Part shown: positions 1-9,480 of the stretch, one piece after another
How positions within the stretch are numbered: position 1 is the stretch's first letter
Layout: each line of letters starts with the position of its first letter
Position numbers and translations under genes: made by a program
DNA from: Progne subis subis
Lineage: Eukaryota > Chordata > Aves > Passeriformes > Hirundinidae
Assembly (NCBI GenBank): GCA_022316685.1
Contig: JAKJHU010000056.1
Span: 4,207,872 to 4,271,871 of the forward strand
Direction: 5' to 3'
Length of the DNA stretch: 64,000 bases
The notes under the pieces: generated by a model
Database searches by the model: none
What the model saw: only the letters and a program-made list of their open reading frames with translations
What the model was told of the DNA's origin: nothing

Positions 1-4
1 TCCT

Positions 5-6
<2 letters not shown>

Positions 7-36
<30 letters not shown>
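7..36. repeat. Poly-T tract
   Basis: A near-pure run of about 28 T at the left edge of the window, preceded by CT-rich sequence. It could be the reverse tail of a retroposed element extending beyond the window. Confidence 0.8.
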
Positions 37-739
37 CATTCGTACCAGCAGTAGTATCATTATTATCATGATTGTTTCAATTGTTAAACTGTTCTTATCT
101 CAATCCATGAGGTCCACTTTTTTTCCCCACTTGGGAGGGGAGCAAGTGGCTTCATGGGATGATGGTCATTCAGTTGGTGGCTTCCTAAAAGAAAGTTTAC
201 ATGCCCTAAACTGGATTAGACCTGCCTGAGGAATAGTTTTCCAGTCATACAAATAAAAGGCAACAGAATTTCAACTTGTTTTAATTTCTTTCCCAAGACA
301 GAAAGACTTTTCAAAGTTCTTCATAAATACCCAAACCAAGAGAACCCAATTTGGTAAATAGGTCACTCAGTGGGACACTCTGGGGGTGTGGGGCACTCAG
401 GTCCCCCTTGTTGTCCCTCCAAGATACTCCCACAATCCCACTGAGTCTCCTAGTAACACGCAACAGGATTAATCTCTGCTTCTCAGTCAGAGAATTGTTC
501 CACTTTGGAGTAGGTAATTACATGTTACTGGGAGAGAAAGGCTGACTTCAACTGTGGCCCTTGGCTGGCATGTGAGAAAACCTCAAGTCCAAGCTCCAGC
601 AAATATGTGACTATTAACCAGAAACCTGAGAGAGAGCCACCCAGAGCAGCCAGCTGCTTGGCTGTGGAAATGCTTACACGAGCTATGAAGCATCATGAGC
701 CAAGCTGGTCACCTGAGCTTTGATGCTTTGAACCTTGGT

Positions 740-804
740 TGCCTTGGTTGCAACTAGATGACCTTTAATGTCTCTTCCACCCAAACCATTCTATGATTCT
801 ATGA
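740..804 (+). mobile_element. CR1 LINE fragment, 3' end
   Basis: A short 3' terminus of CR1 in sense orientation: an ACTAGATGACCTTTAATG-type segment, then TCTTCCACCCAAACC and two copies of the ATTCTATG octamer that ends CR1 elements. Divergent and 5' truncated. Confidence 0.75.
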
Positions 805-1792
805 CCTTGGTTTCAGAAGACTAGAGTGACATCAGAAATGAGGATGGTCTCTGAGGGTATGAGAACCTCACAGTCTGCGCATTTTCACTGTGGTCGTGTT
901 TGACCGCTTTGCAGTAGGAGAGGAGTGTGTGGTCTGCAAGTGTGGTCAAAAAGCATGGCTGGATGTGGTGTGGAGCTGGACTGAGGCTGGTTGAAAGTTA
1001 AATGAAATTCAAGTGATGAATACCTGAGGTTTAGAAATTGCTGTGACAGGATGCACACTTACTGAGCAGTCTGGCTGGCAACTGAGCACAGCTTTCAGTA
1101 GTGGAGTATATACACAGTGAGAATACGTGTTCCTTTAATCCTTGTATAACCTAGCAGCTCCACCTCCCCTGGAGACTGAAATTCTCATTGATTCATTGAG
1201 CATGCCCAGCAAAAACCTCCTGAGCCTTCTCGTCTCCCTTTTCTGCCAGTTATAAAGGCAGAGGTTCAAAAGATCTCCATAGAGATTAACAATATAAATC
1301 CATTCACCCTTTTCCCAGGAGTAGATAATACCTGGATGCACATTTAGGCAGTGGCACTGATTACATTGTGAATTCCTTCATAACTTCCAGCCATCTGATA
1401 CATATTTTGAATTGGAAGATACCTCCAGTAAATGGCATTTAGTAGCAAGAATTATTTAATGTCTTTACTGGAGGGGATGCTGCTAAACCCAGAGAAGTCC
1501 TGTCACTTTTAATTCCCCTGGCTCCATCAGCGAAGATATGAGATAATCCTGACATTGTAACATAGATCTTTTCCTCAGAGACTTTCACAGATGTGATCAT
1601 TCCACAAGCATTACCCACTCACTAAAGATCCCAGCCTTCTGCTTGCTTAATATCAACAGTTCTGAGAAAATTAATGATCTTACTAATCTGTGTAAAGTAA
1701 TTTTGTCCTTAAAAATAACAATATTTAGTCACCTCCAGAATCTGGTGCATTCAGCCAATGCACCTAAAGAGTGAAGAAACAGAACTGGAATG

Positions 1793-1980
1793 TGGAATGA
1801 TGCAGGTTGGAAGGGACCTCTTGAGATCACCTGGTCTAATCCCCATTGAAGAGGGGATAACTTCAAAGTCAGATCAGGTTATTCCCACTGAATATTAGAC
1901 ATCACTAAGGATGGAGATTTCACAGCCACTTTAACTGATTTCAGACCACTCTCCAGGTGAATATTTATTTCTTAATTTCT
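1793..1980 (-). mobile_element. CR1 LINE fragment, antisense, divergent
   Basis: The segment containing GGTTGGAAGGGACCTCTTGAG and the following GATCACCTGGTCTAATCCCC is the reverse complement of a CR1 3' region. It is more diverged than the CR1 copy that starts just after it, so the two are probably separate insertions. Confidence 0.65.
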
Positions 1981-1989
1981 AATTGGAAT

Positions 1990-3062
1990 GTAGAACCATA
2001 GAGTGGTTTCATCAGAAAGGAACCTGAGATTTCATCTAGTTCCAACCACTCTGCCATGGGCAGGGACACTTTCCACTAGACCAGAGCCCCATCCATCCTG
2101 TGCTTGAACACTTTCAGGGATGGGGAATTCACAACTACTCTGAGCAACCTGTTCCAGTGTCTCACCACCCTCACAGGAGAGAATTTCTTCCAATTCAATG
2201 CTAGCCTAATCCAACCTAAACCTACCCTCCACCATCCTAATTCTCTTACCTCTTGTTCTATCATTCCGTGCCCTTTTAAAAAGTTCATCTCCAGCTCTCT
2301 TGTAGCCTCTTTAGGTACTGCAAGTTGCTATAAGGTTGCCCCAGAGCTTTCTCTTCTCTAGGTTGAACAACCCTAACTCTCTCAGCCTGTCAGAGGTTCT
2401 CCAGTGCCTGGATCATCCTCATGACCCTCCTCTGGACTCTTCCAACAGCTCCATGTCCTTTTTTTGTTGGGGGATCCAGAGCTGGATGCAGCACTGCAGG
2501 TGGGGTTTCACACAAGTGGAGCAGAGGGCAGAATTCCCTCCCTCCAGCTCCTGGTCACGCTGCTTGTGGTGCAGCCCAGTGGTGTTCTGGGCTGCCCGTG
2601 CATGTTGCCAGCTCATGTTGAGCTCCCCATCAACCAACACCCCCAAGTCAGCACCTGATGCTGTGACTGTCACTTGTTGCATCCCATCCAACTGCTGTGC
2701 ACTTCTAAGGAGAGTTTGCTTTTACCCTTTCTACGCCCACCCCAGAGGTAACTGGAGGCAACAGTAAGATTTTCCCCTTAAAATTCTCTTTTCAGGAGTG
2801 ATAAACTCCTGTCCAGTCTTTACATCATGTGCAAGTCTGCTCATCACTTTGATTACCTTTGATTGGACTTGCCCCAGTGAGGAACCCCAAAGCGGATATA
2901 AAACTCTGAGGTTTGTTGGATCCCCAAACCTGATGGACACAATCCAGGATGTGTCCAAGAGATTCATCAGGTCCTCCTCTCAATAAGGCTGTCTGCTCAG
3001 TCAATCCCCAACCTGTACTCTTGTATAGGTCTATTCCATCCCAGGTGCAGACCTTTGCATTT
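1990..3062 (-). mobile_element. CR1 LINE, antisense, about 1 kb with an internal interruption
   Basis: This is the reverse complement of the CR1 ORF2 C-terminus and 3' UTR. On the minus strand 2419-2691 translates to a diverged reverse-transcriptase C-terminal region (DLGVLVDGELNMSWQ, with PHLQCCIQLW further on). Similarity is continuous from 1990 to about 2655 and resumes about 2985-3062. The intervening ~330 bp does not resemble CR1 to my reading and may be an insertion. The copy is broken by frameshifts. Confidence 0.85.
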
Positions 3063-3129
3063 CCATATATGTTTATATATACACACACATATATACATAT
3101 ATGCACACACATAAATATGTATATATTTG
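3063..3129. repeat. TA/CA-rich simple repeat
   Basis: Imperfect alternation of TATA and CACA blocks directly abutting the 5' end of the antisense CR1 copy. Confidence 0.7.
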
Positions 3130-4094
3130 GCTACATTCTCTATTTCCCTTTACTTCTCAATTGACCCATTCAGCTCCAGCATCTGCCAATATATATATTT
3201 TAAAGTTGAGTAAGTAAGATAATGAAAGTATTAATGATTTTCCATGAAAACATAATCTAGTCTTACTTCTTTAGATTTAATACATTTTAGTTTCATTTCC
3301 CTTTAAACGCAATTTTTTTCTATTTGTTCCTGAAGCAAAAAAATAATAGTCTATTTTCAGGAGCACATATTTTATAATTTGTGTTTGATTCTCTTAATTC
3401 TGGATCGTAGGTTTTTCTGGGAAGAGCCCATGCAACAGAAAGCTCTCAGCCTTGGAACTGCAAAGTGTTTTGATCAATATAATGACAGTCAAGGATGTTT
3501 TGCAACTTTCAAACCAGGAATTTTAAATCAAGAGGCTTTATGAAAGGCTGCAAATCCCATTTGTTCTTTGAGTTGTAAGTAAAAAACCTACTCATTCCAA
3601 AATTGTCAGTATTCTTGTTTATAAAAGATAAAATAATAATTTCTCCCCCCAAAAGCTGGCAATTTCCAAAAGGATGGTATAGTCTCTAAGGATACATTTG
3701 TTCCAGTACCACAATAGGACCCCTGGCTCTGAGAATGACTAGCACAGCACTGAATGAATTCATACAGGGAAGATCCCATCCCACCAAAACAAAGTCCTGG
3801 ACCTGTTTTGGATATGCTGCTCTGCATTTCCCTCGGTAGCACCGAGGAACAAGCAGCAGCAATGGAAAACATCTTGTTCATTACCCTTGTTATTGTTACT
3901 TGCTGTTTTCATTAAAAATCCCAGAGAGATTCGGGAGAGGCAGGAGGAGGAGTCAGTTTGGCTTCACCCTCTGTATACCACGAGCGTGGAATGCATGGGG
4001 TACTCCCTGAACATCCCTGTTTGTGTCTTCTCCCCAACTCTCTCAAACTGCAGTTCACCAGCAAATGTCATTGTCACCTGATCTGAACACAGAT
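3130..4094. other. No gene seen upstream of HTR5A
   Basis: AT-rich unique sequence. Short open frames exist on both strands, but none has splice context or recognisable protein sequence. The same applies to 37-739 and 805-1790. Confidence 0.6.
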
Positions 4095-4133
4095 ACCCTT
4101 CCTTTCCTTCCTTCCTTCCTTTCCTTCCTTCTC
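4095..4133. repeat. (CTTC)n microsatellite
   Basis: CCTTCCTTTCCTTCC-type tetranucleotide repeat with small irregularities. Confidence 0.85.
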
Positions 4134-4394
4134 CCCCAAGAGATGCAAACTGTGAGCCCCACGTTAGTGCCTGCTGGCTTCTCATCTCCCGTGCCTGACC
4201 CAAAGGCTCTTTGGACCTGTTATCCCAGGACTGTCTGGAGAAGCAGAGTGCCAGCATCAGCACAGCCCTGCCTGGATGCCATCCAAGGCTTGTGGGCTGG
4301 AGCTGGCTGGCATCCCTGCATGGAGCTGGGGTACAGGGAATCCTGCTCCGTGGGGTTAGACTCTGACTTCTGCTATAAAGCCCAGAATCCCACT

Positions 4395-4525
4395 GCTCAT
4401 GCCAATTAGTGTGCTAAAAAACGGGGGAAATGCTCGAGCATTTCATTAATGGCTAATGTTATTAAACAGACAATTAATAAAAACAGTCAAGTGAATGAAT
4501 ATTTCTAATAAATGGCCCGACGATT
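4395..4525. promoter_or_regulatory. AATTA-rich block with 18 bp palindrome upstream of HTR5A
   Basis: This AT-rich block contains several ATTA/AATTA homeodomain cores (near 4404, 4445-4450, 4460, 4470-4475). It also holds a perfect 18 bp palindrome, GAAATGCTCGAGCATTTC, at 4427-4444. It sits between ordinary sequence and the CpG island. The density of homeodomain cores suggests a possible conserved enhancer, but conservation could not be tested here. Confidence 0.35.
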
Positions 4526-4805
4526 GCTAACAAGTTAGGAAATGCCAGCACAGAAGTTCTCAAAGAAATAATCCCCTGCCACATTGTCCCTACACAGAAT
4601 AGCCGGGGTTACTAACAGGTTTCCCGGGTGTAGACTGTAGCCTATCTGGGAGCAAGGAAATTCCCGTGGCGCCTCACTAACACATTTATAGAGGAGCCCA
4701 GGGACAATTTCACAGGGATGCTAACTTTCTGCGGCTGGCGCCGAATACGCCCCGAGGTGGCGAAGCCACGCCGAGACAAAGCCGGGGCTGACTCCCGCAC
4801 GGTGC

Positions 4806-4855
4806 GGGGACCGGGCGGGCAGGGGATGGGCAGCGGGCTGGGGTAGGGGCCGGGG
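4806..4855 (+). promoter_or_regulatory. Clustered G-runs with G-quadruplex potential in the HTR5A island
   Basis: Nine runs of three to four G are separated by loops of one to four bases within 50 bp on the + (coding) strand, about 550 bp before the HTR5A ATG. This far exceeds the usual four-run, loop-of-seven rule for intramolecular G-quadruplexes. Whether the run is transcribed depends on the unknown start site. Confidence 0.7.
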
Positions 4856-5206
4856 CCGGTCAGGTGCGGCACGTACCGGGCAGGGAGCGGCGGCTCTGCC
4901 CTCCCGCTCGGCCCGGCGCCGGTTCCGACCCGCGCACGGACATGACTAAGCAGCACCTCTCCCTCCGCGGCCGCCCCGCAGCCGCGCACGGCGGGGACTC
5001 ACCTGCCCGCCCCGGCCCCGCCGGCCCGCGGCGCGGCTCCTCCGCAGGGGCCGCCGCTCCTCCGCCCCGCTCCGGCCGCTCCTCCGCCGCCAGCGCCGCC
5101 CCGCTCCGGCCGCTCCGCGCCGCCCCGCAGCCGCCCCGCTCCAGCCGCGCGTCCCCCGCGCCCGCGGAGCCGCCGCCTCTCGCCGCCGGGGCGGGCCGGG
5201 GGCCGC

Positions 5207-5224
5207 CGTCAGCCGCGGCTGACG
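5207..5224. promoter_or_regulatory. 18 bp perfect palindrome with inverted CRE half-sites
   Basis: The sequence CGTCAGCCGCGGCTGACG equals its own reverse complement. It places two TGACG (ATF/CREB half-site) motifs in inverted orientation around a CCGCGG core. The inner GCTGAC also resembles a Maf half-site. It lies about 180 bp upstream of the HTR5A ATG inside the CpG island. Function is inferred from motif only. Confidence 0.5.
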
Positions 5225-5403
5225 CAGGGCTCTTCCCGCCGGAGATGAAGCCCCCGCGCCCGGCGACGCTCGGGGCGGCCGGGGACCCCCCGCGCCCGCG
5301 GTAGGGCGGCGCTTCCCCCGTTCCCGGCGCGGGCGGCGCAGCGCCTCCCGCCGCCGCCGCGCCCGCAGCAGCCCGCAGCAGCCCCGCGCCCCGCAGCCCC
5401 GGC

Positions 5404-6141
5404 ATGGAGCGCCCGCTCAACCTCAGCTGCCTCGCCGATACGACGCCGGTCGGCGGCAACGGGAGCGGGTCCGAGGGCGGCCCCGAGGGCGGCCGGGCCC
5501 ATCTCTCCGTCTTCGGCGTGTTGGTCCTCGCCCTATTGGCCATGCTGGTGGTGGCCACGTTCCTCTGGAACGGGCTGGTCCTGGCCACCATCCTCCGCGT
5601 GCGCAGTTTCCACCGTGTGCCGCACAACCTGGTGGCCTCCATGGCCGTCTCCGACGTGATGGTGGCGGCCCTCGTCATGCCCCTCAGCTTGGTGCACGAG
5701 TTGTCCGGGCGGCGGTGGCGTCTGGGCCGGTCGCTCTGCCAGGTGTGGATCTCCTTCGATGTGCTGTGCTGCACTGCCAGCATCTGGAACGTCACGGCCA
5801 TTGCCCTCGACCGCTACTGGTCCATCACCCGCCACCTGGAGTACACGCTCCGCACCCGGCGCCGCATCTCCAACATCATGATCGCTCTCACCTGGGCGCT
5901 CTCTGCCTTTATCTCTCTGGCCCCGCTGCTCTTTGGCTGGGGAGAGACTTACTCGGAGGACAGTGAAGAGTGCCAAGTCAGCCGGGAGCCTTCCTACACC
6001 ATCTTCTCCACTTTTGGGGCCTTCTACTTGCCCCTCTGCGTGGTGCTCTTTGTGTACTGGAAGATCTACAAGGCTGCCAAGTTTCGAATTGGGTCTCACA
6101 AGAGCAACTCCATCACGCCCATCACACCAGAAGCATTGGAG
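5404..6141 (+). CDS. HTR5A: HTR5A coding exon 1: serotonin receptor 5A, residues 1-246
   Basis: This exon encodes the N-terminal part of a Gi/o-type serotonin receptor of the plasma membrane, from the extracellular N-terminus through TM5 into the third intracellular loop. The start ATG has G at -3 and G at +4. Two N-glycosylation sequons lie in the N-terminus (N6, N19). Visible class A landmarks are N56 (TM1), D84 (TM2), C112 (TM3, disulfide partner), D119 (the amine-binding aspartate), D136-R137-Y138 (DRY motif), W164 (TM4), C190 (ECL2 cysteine) and P210 (TM5). The stretch from [11 protein letters not shown] to KIYKAAKF matches the 5A subtype. The ECL2 sequence with [15 protein letters not shown] favours 5A over 5B. 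The exon is 738 nt, phase 0, and ends GAG|GTAGGT, a good donor. Reading on past this donor soon gives a stop, as expected of intron. Confidence 0.97.
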
Positions 6142-7091
6142 GTAGGTCAGCTTGGTTGTGTTTTGCTCGGGTCAAGCACTTGGCGGCAGGCAAGCCTTTG
6201 TAGAAGTGGGGGAAACTTAAACCAAAAGTGTGCGAGTAAACAGTGATCCACCAAAGCCCTGTGGATCCTGGATGCTTCCAAGGGTAGGCCGACTGCAAAG
6301 CTTGCAAACCCAGTCTGATGGCTCCTTCCGAGCCCCCCGCTGTGAGCACTCAAGGTGTAGCTAAAACAACTCTGGGACGCGTTGCGAGCCTGAGCTCCAC
6401 GTGGGCGAGCGGTGACTCACAGATGTCCCCCCATGGAATGCTGAATCAGTGCTCGCCAGCATGAGTAAGGGGTCACCGTGCTTCCCCTGAGGAGGCAAGG
6501 GGACAGTGGATGGATGGGCTGCTGTGTCTGCTGGGGACGATACCCTGGCAACCAGCTGTGGCTTTGGGGACACTGTGAATTTACCCAGACAGAAAACACA
6601 CGTGCAGAATGTCCTTGGAAATCTTTCCTAATCATGACTGCGTCGTGTCAGTTCATCCCAGGCATAGTGACTCTGCACTGTAAAGATTTCTTGCAGGGAG
6701 GAAGCAAATGTGTGCTGATTTTCTTCCCTCTCCTACCAGGAACTCCTCAGCTCAGTGGGTTTAGAGAAAGTAAGCAGACTTCTGTGCACAGCATGTGGGT
6801 ATGTGCCTGTTCTGCTGATCAGATTACAAGTGGGGAAGTAACCTTATTGTGCTGCTGTGCGAGCAACCCCACGTACCCTCAGTACTGTCTATAATTTCTA
6901 ATCTCACATAAAATAGTCTCCATCAGCCAGAAGAGGTCATACAGCCACCTTCCCCTCGGTTAGAGTGTGACGTGGATGGGCTGTGTTTCCCCTGGAGCCT
7001 TGGCCCTCGCTCGATTGTTGGGCTCTGTACCTGCTGTGTGGGATCACCTGACTGGGGTACACATGGTGCAACTTGTGTTTGTGTTTGGCAG
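6142..7091 (+). other. HTR5A: HTR5A intron 1 (phase 0, 950 bp)
   Basis: The intron runs from GTAGGT to a T/G-rich tract followed by GGCAG. It separates TM5 from TM6 within the third intracellular loop. At 950 bp it is compact. No repeat or additional exon was recognised inside. The frame upstream of exon 2 is open back to about 6972, but this does not look like receptor sequence. Confidence 0.9.
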
Positions 7092-7424
7092 GCAAAGGAA
7101 GCTGCCCAGCAGCCACAGATGGTCTTCACTGTCCGTCATGCCACTGTTACGTTCCAGACGGATGGAGACACGTGGAGAGAGCAGAAGGAAAAGAAAGCTG
7201 CCCTCATGGTGGGCATCCTTATCGGGGTCTTCGTGCTCTGCTGGATCCCCTTCTTCATCACAGAGCTCATCAACCCACTCTGCTCATGTGACATCCCACC
7301 CATTTGGAAGAGCATTTTTCTATGGTTGGGCTATTCAAATTCCTTTTTTAATCCACTCATCTACACTGCTTTCAACAAAAACTACAACAATGCCTTCAGG
7401 AACATGTTCTTTAGGCAGCAGTGA
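7092..7424 (+). CDS. HTR5A: HTR5A coding exon 2: serotonin receptor 5A, residues 247-356 and stop
   Basis: This exon completes the receptor: the end of the third intracellular loop, TM6, TM7 and a short C-terminal tail. The acceptor is the TTGGCAG at 7085-7091, giving phase 0 with the first exon. Landmarks are C296-W297-I298-P299 (the TM6 CWxP switch), ECL3 with the CSC motif, and N333-P334-L335-I336-Y337 (NPxxY). The tail ends a few residues after the TM7-helix 8 region. With exon 1 the protein is 356 residues, about the length of mammalian HTR5A (357). The single split within the third intracellular loop is the arrangement known for HTR5 genes. No frameshift or missing key residue was seen. 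Confidence 0.97.
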   Translation, partial: AKEAAQQPQMVFTVRHATVTFQTDGDTWREQKEKKAALMVGILIGVFVLCWIPFFITELINPLCSCDIPPIWKSIFLWLGYSNSFFNPLIYTAFNKNYNNAFRNMFFRQQ

Positions 7425-7936
7425 GCAGAAAAAGCTTTCCTGCTGCCCCAGGAAGCTGATTTTGAGTGTCAATGATTCTGACTGAATTCCTGAAGAAGTT
7501 CAAAGCCACTGATGCTGAGGTGATGCTCAAAATGCATCGCCATGGGTCGTATGTCCCAGAAACAGTCCCAGTCCCTAGGCAGCCTCTCCATCCCAGTCTC
7601 TTAGCTGCTATTTTTCCTGCAAGTAGCATGTAAGGGCTTCTCCTACCAGCAGCCTGGCACCCTCGCTCCAGTGCCCTGCCGTGTTCCACCTGCCTCCCCA
7701 GTGACGCTCTGTTTGGTGGCACCAAAGGTGCAGAGGAGTCCACTGGCAAAGAAGCGTTGGTTTGGCCACTGCTGGTGTCTCCCAGCATAAACCAGCTTTG
7801 TCCCATGTGCAAAGCTGTGACCCTGTAACATCAGGTTTTGTGATTACTTATGAGAGTATGTATTTATGGCTTGGCTGAAAACATGGGTTGTCTTGTCTTT
7901 CACTGGTAAAGACTGCAAAGTGTTCGGTTTTTGGGG

Positions 7937-7942
7937 AATAAA
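7937..7942 (+). terminator. Polyadenylation signal AATAAA, first after the HTR5A stop
   Basis: A canonical AATAAA lies 513 bp after the stop codon on the sense strand. The sequence downstream is not strongly GT-rich. Confidence 0.4.
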
Positions 7943-8838
7943 ACCCTTGATAAGGGTTAAGTGCAGACTGCAAGTACCAAGCTTTTTCTCACATACTTTT
8001 GGAAGCAGCAAATTGTGTCTGTTTGCTTTTGGATTCTATGTAGCAGTTTTGTTATTTTTAAAAAGAAAACTTATTGTGAAAGCTTAATGCATGGTGCACC
8101 CTTGAATGAGAGAGAATGCATGGGAAACTCACCTCTCATTCCCCGACTGCTACGTGTGAGCATCTGCCTCAGACCTTTATGTTCAGAAATACCAGCTGTA
8201 AATGCTAATCTTCATGTCTGTTGTTTCCCATTTTAAAACATAAATGTATTTTGAGCAGCTGTGGGCAGATTTACCCTGTAGTTTCAGGGGATGCAAGGGG
8301 TGTATTTTGAATTGCCTTTCAATGAGGAGCTGTGTTTTACTATTTGAGTGCAATTCAGAACTCGAAACTGAAGCAAAAACCCCACTTTGTTTTCATGAGC
8401 ACTGGTTTGCAGGCAAAAGGCCCTTAATGACACGTAATGTTTCTTTCTGGAAGCATAATCAAGCCATGGAGCTTCTGTTCTGCAAGGACCAGACTTGAAC
8501 ATTCCTTTTTTTGCCCAGCTGTCCTCCTCTTCCTGCCCCTCTAAGGCTCCGTCCCACGTGGTTGTTACTGCTCTGTTTCCTCCCTGCCTTTCCATATTGC
8601 CAACTTAATTATAGTAGTTGGCATTTCACTCCTAGAATTAGAGTTACACACTTTATACTGCACTGCTGAAAGACTGACGGGTCTGCAGATAAAGGAAAGC
8701 ATTAGTTTTTACTTGGTTCTGGGGCAGCCACTGAAATCAGACCACAACTAAAACGGTGGAAAAAAAGTACAAGATGGAAATCAGAATGACCTGATTTCAT
8801 GTCAGATATCTCAAGAAGCGATAAAGGGGTAAGATGTC

Positions 8839-8844
8839 AATAAA
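8839..8844 (+). terminator. Polyadenylation signal AATAAA downstream of HTR5A
   Basis: A canonical hexamer about 1.4 kb after the stop codon. It is followed by a G/T-rich stretch (TGGGGTGGGGTGG) within about 40 bp, which is a plausible downstream element. Confidence 0.4.
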
Positions 8845-8965
8845 TGATGGTAAAGCTCCCTGGGGTGGGGTGGTATTAATTTTTATCTGTAGTAGATCGT
8901 GAGACATCAGATGTTAAAATTGTCACTGGTCCTTTGAACGAGTCAAAAATCCTGGCGGAGCTGGC

Positions 8966-8971
8966 AATAAA
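8966..8971 (+). terminator. Polyadenylation signal AATAAA downstream of HTR5A
   Basis: A canonical hexamer about 1.5 kb after the stop codon, followed by a T/G-rich stretch (CTGTTTCTTTTGCTGTCTC). Confidence 0.4.
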
Positions 8972-9467
8972 AGCCCTGTTTCTTTTGCTGTCTCTGGACA
9001 GGTGAAAATGGAAGCAGAGGTCAAGGTGGTATTAAAGTGTTGCAGCCCTTTCAGGACAAGTTAGACAAACATCCATCAGCACTAACATGGGCATAACTGA
9101 TCCTTACTTTGGCAAGAAGAGAAATAGGATAGCCCTTGAGATCATCCTTAACACCATCTTATAAAAGCCTGGTAGAAATAATGGGTAAAATGCTGCCCTC
9201 ATTGAAGGCAATGGGCAATTTTTTCAGTGATTTCAAATGAATCAGATTTTTATGTGGCATGTCTTGTCTCGTAAAAGCATAGTTTTAATGTTAATTAATT
9301 CAAGGAGAAGATGGATGGGATGGGAGTAATTTTCTAACTCCCGTGAAAGAGGCTCTGACCTGTTCCCTAACCGTGGGCCAATCTTTACAACTAGTAAAGA
9401 GCATTTTCTTGCTTTGTTACATATTTTAAAATATTATTGGTGACATCTCTGATGTATCAAAAATTGT

Positions 9468-9473
9468 AATAAA
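9468..9473 (+). terminator. Distal polyadenylation signal AATAAA downstream of HTR5A
   Basis: A canonical hexamer about 2.0 kb after the stop codon. A run of eight T follows within 20 bp, then TGTGCTGCTTTCTC, a good U/GU-rich downstream element. It is the best candidate for the distal 3' end if the 3' UTR is about 2 kb. Confidence 0.45.
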
Positions 9474-9480
9474 CTCTTGA

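Larger units (their letters stand above)
4730..5720. promoter_or_regulatory. CpG island covering the HTR5A 5' flank and first-exon start
   Basis: From about 4730 the sequence changes abruptly from AT-rich to very GC-rich, with CpG dinucleotides kept at high density. It stays so into exon 1. GGGCGG-type Sp1 sites are frequent (for example near 4812 and 5191). No TATA box is evident, which fits a CpG-island promoter with dispersed starts. The transcription start cannot be fixed from sequence alone. Long open frames on both strands here (about 4864-5304 + and 4860-5801 -) are by-products of the GC content. Confidence 0.85.
7425..9467 (+). other. Probable HTR5A 3' UTR and flank
   Basis: This stretch holds no supported coding region and no recognised repeat, which is unusual for this window. 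It contains four AATAAA hexamers on the sense strand and is most simply read as 3' UTR with alternative ends. RNA data would be needed to set the end. Confidence 0.5.

Noticed and set aside
2104..3112. Several open frames in both directions as small genes
   Set aside because: They fall in an antisense CR1 copy. The minus-strand product is a decayed reverse-transcriptase C-terminus.
4864..5304. Upstream 146-codon frame before HTR5A as a possible uORF or alternative N-terminus
   Set aside because: Low-complexity product, no homology, out of keeping with the known receptor start, and the transcription start is unknown.
4860..5801. Long minus-strand open frame (313 codons) over the HTR5A promoter and exon 1
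   Set aside because: Low-complexity alanine/glycine/arginine/proline composition from CpG-island sequence, antisense to a well-supported exon.
5533..6099. Minus-strand 188-codon frame across HTR5A exon 1
   Set aside because: Shadow of the receptor exon with no domain of its own.
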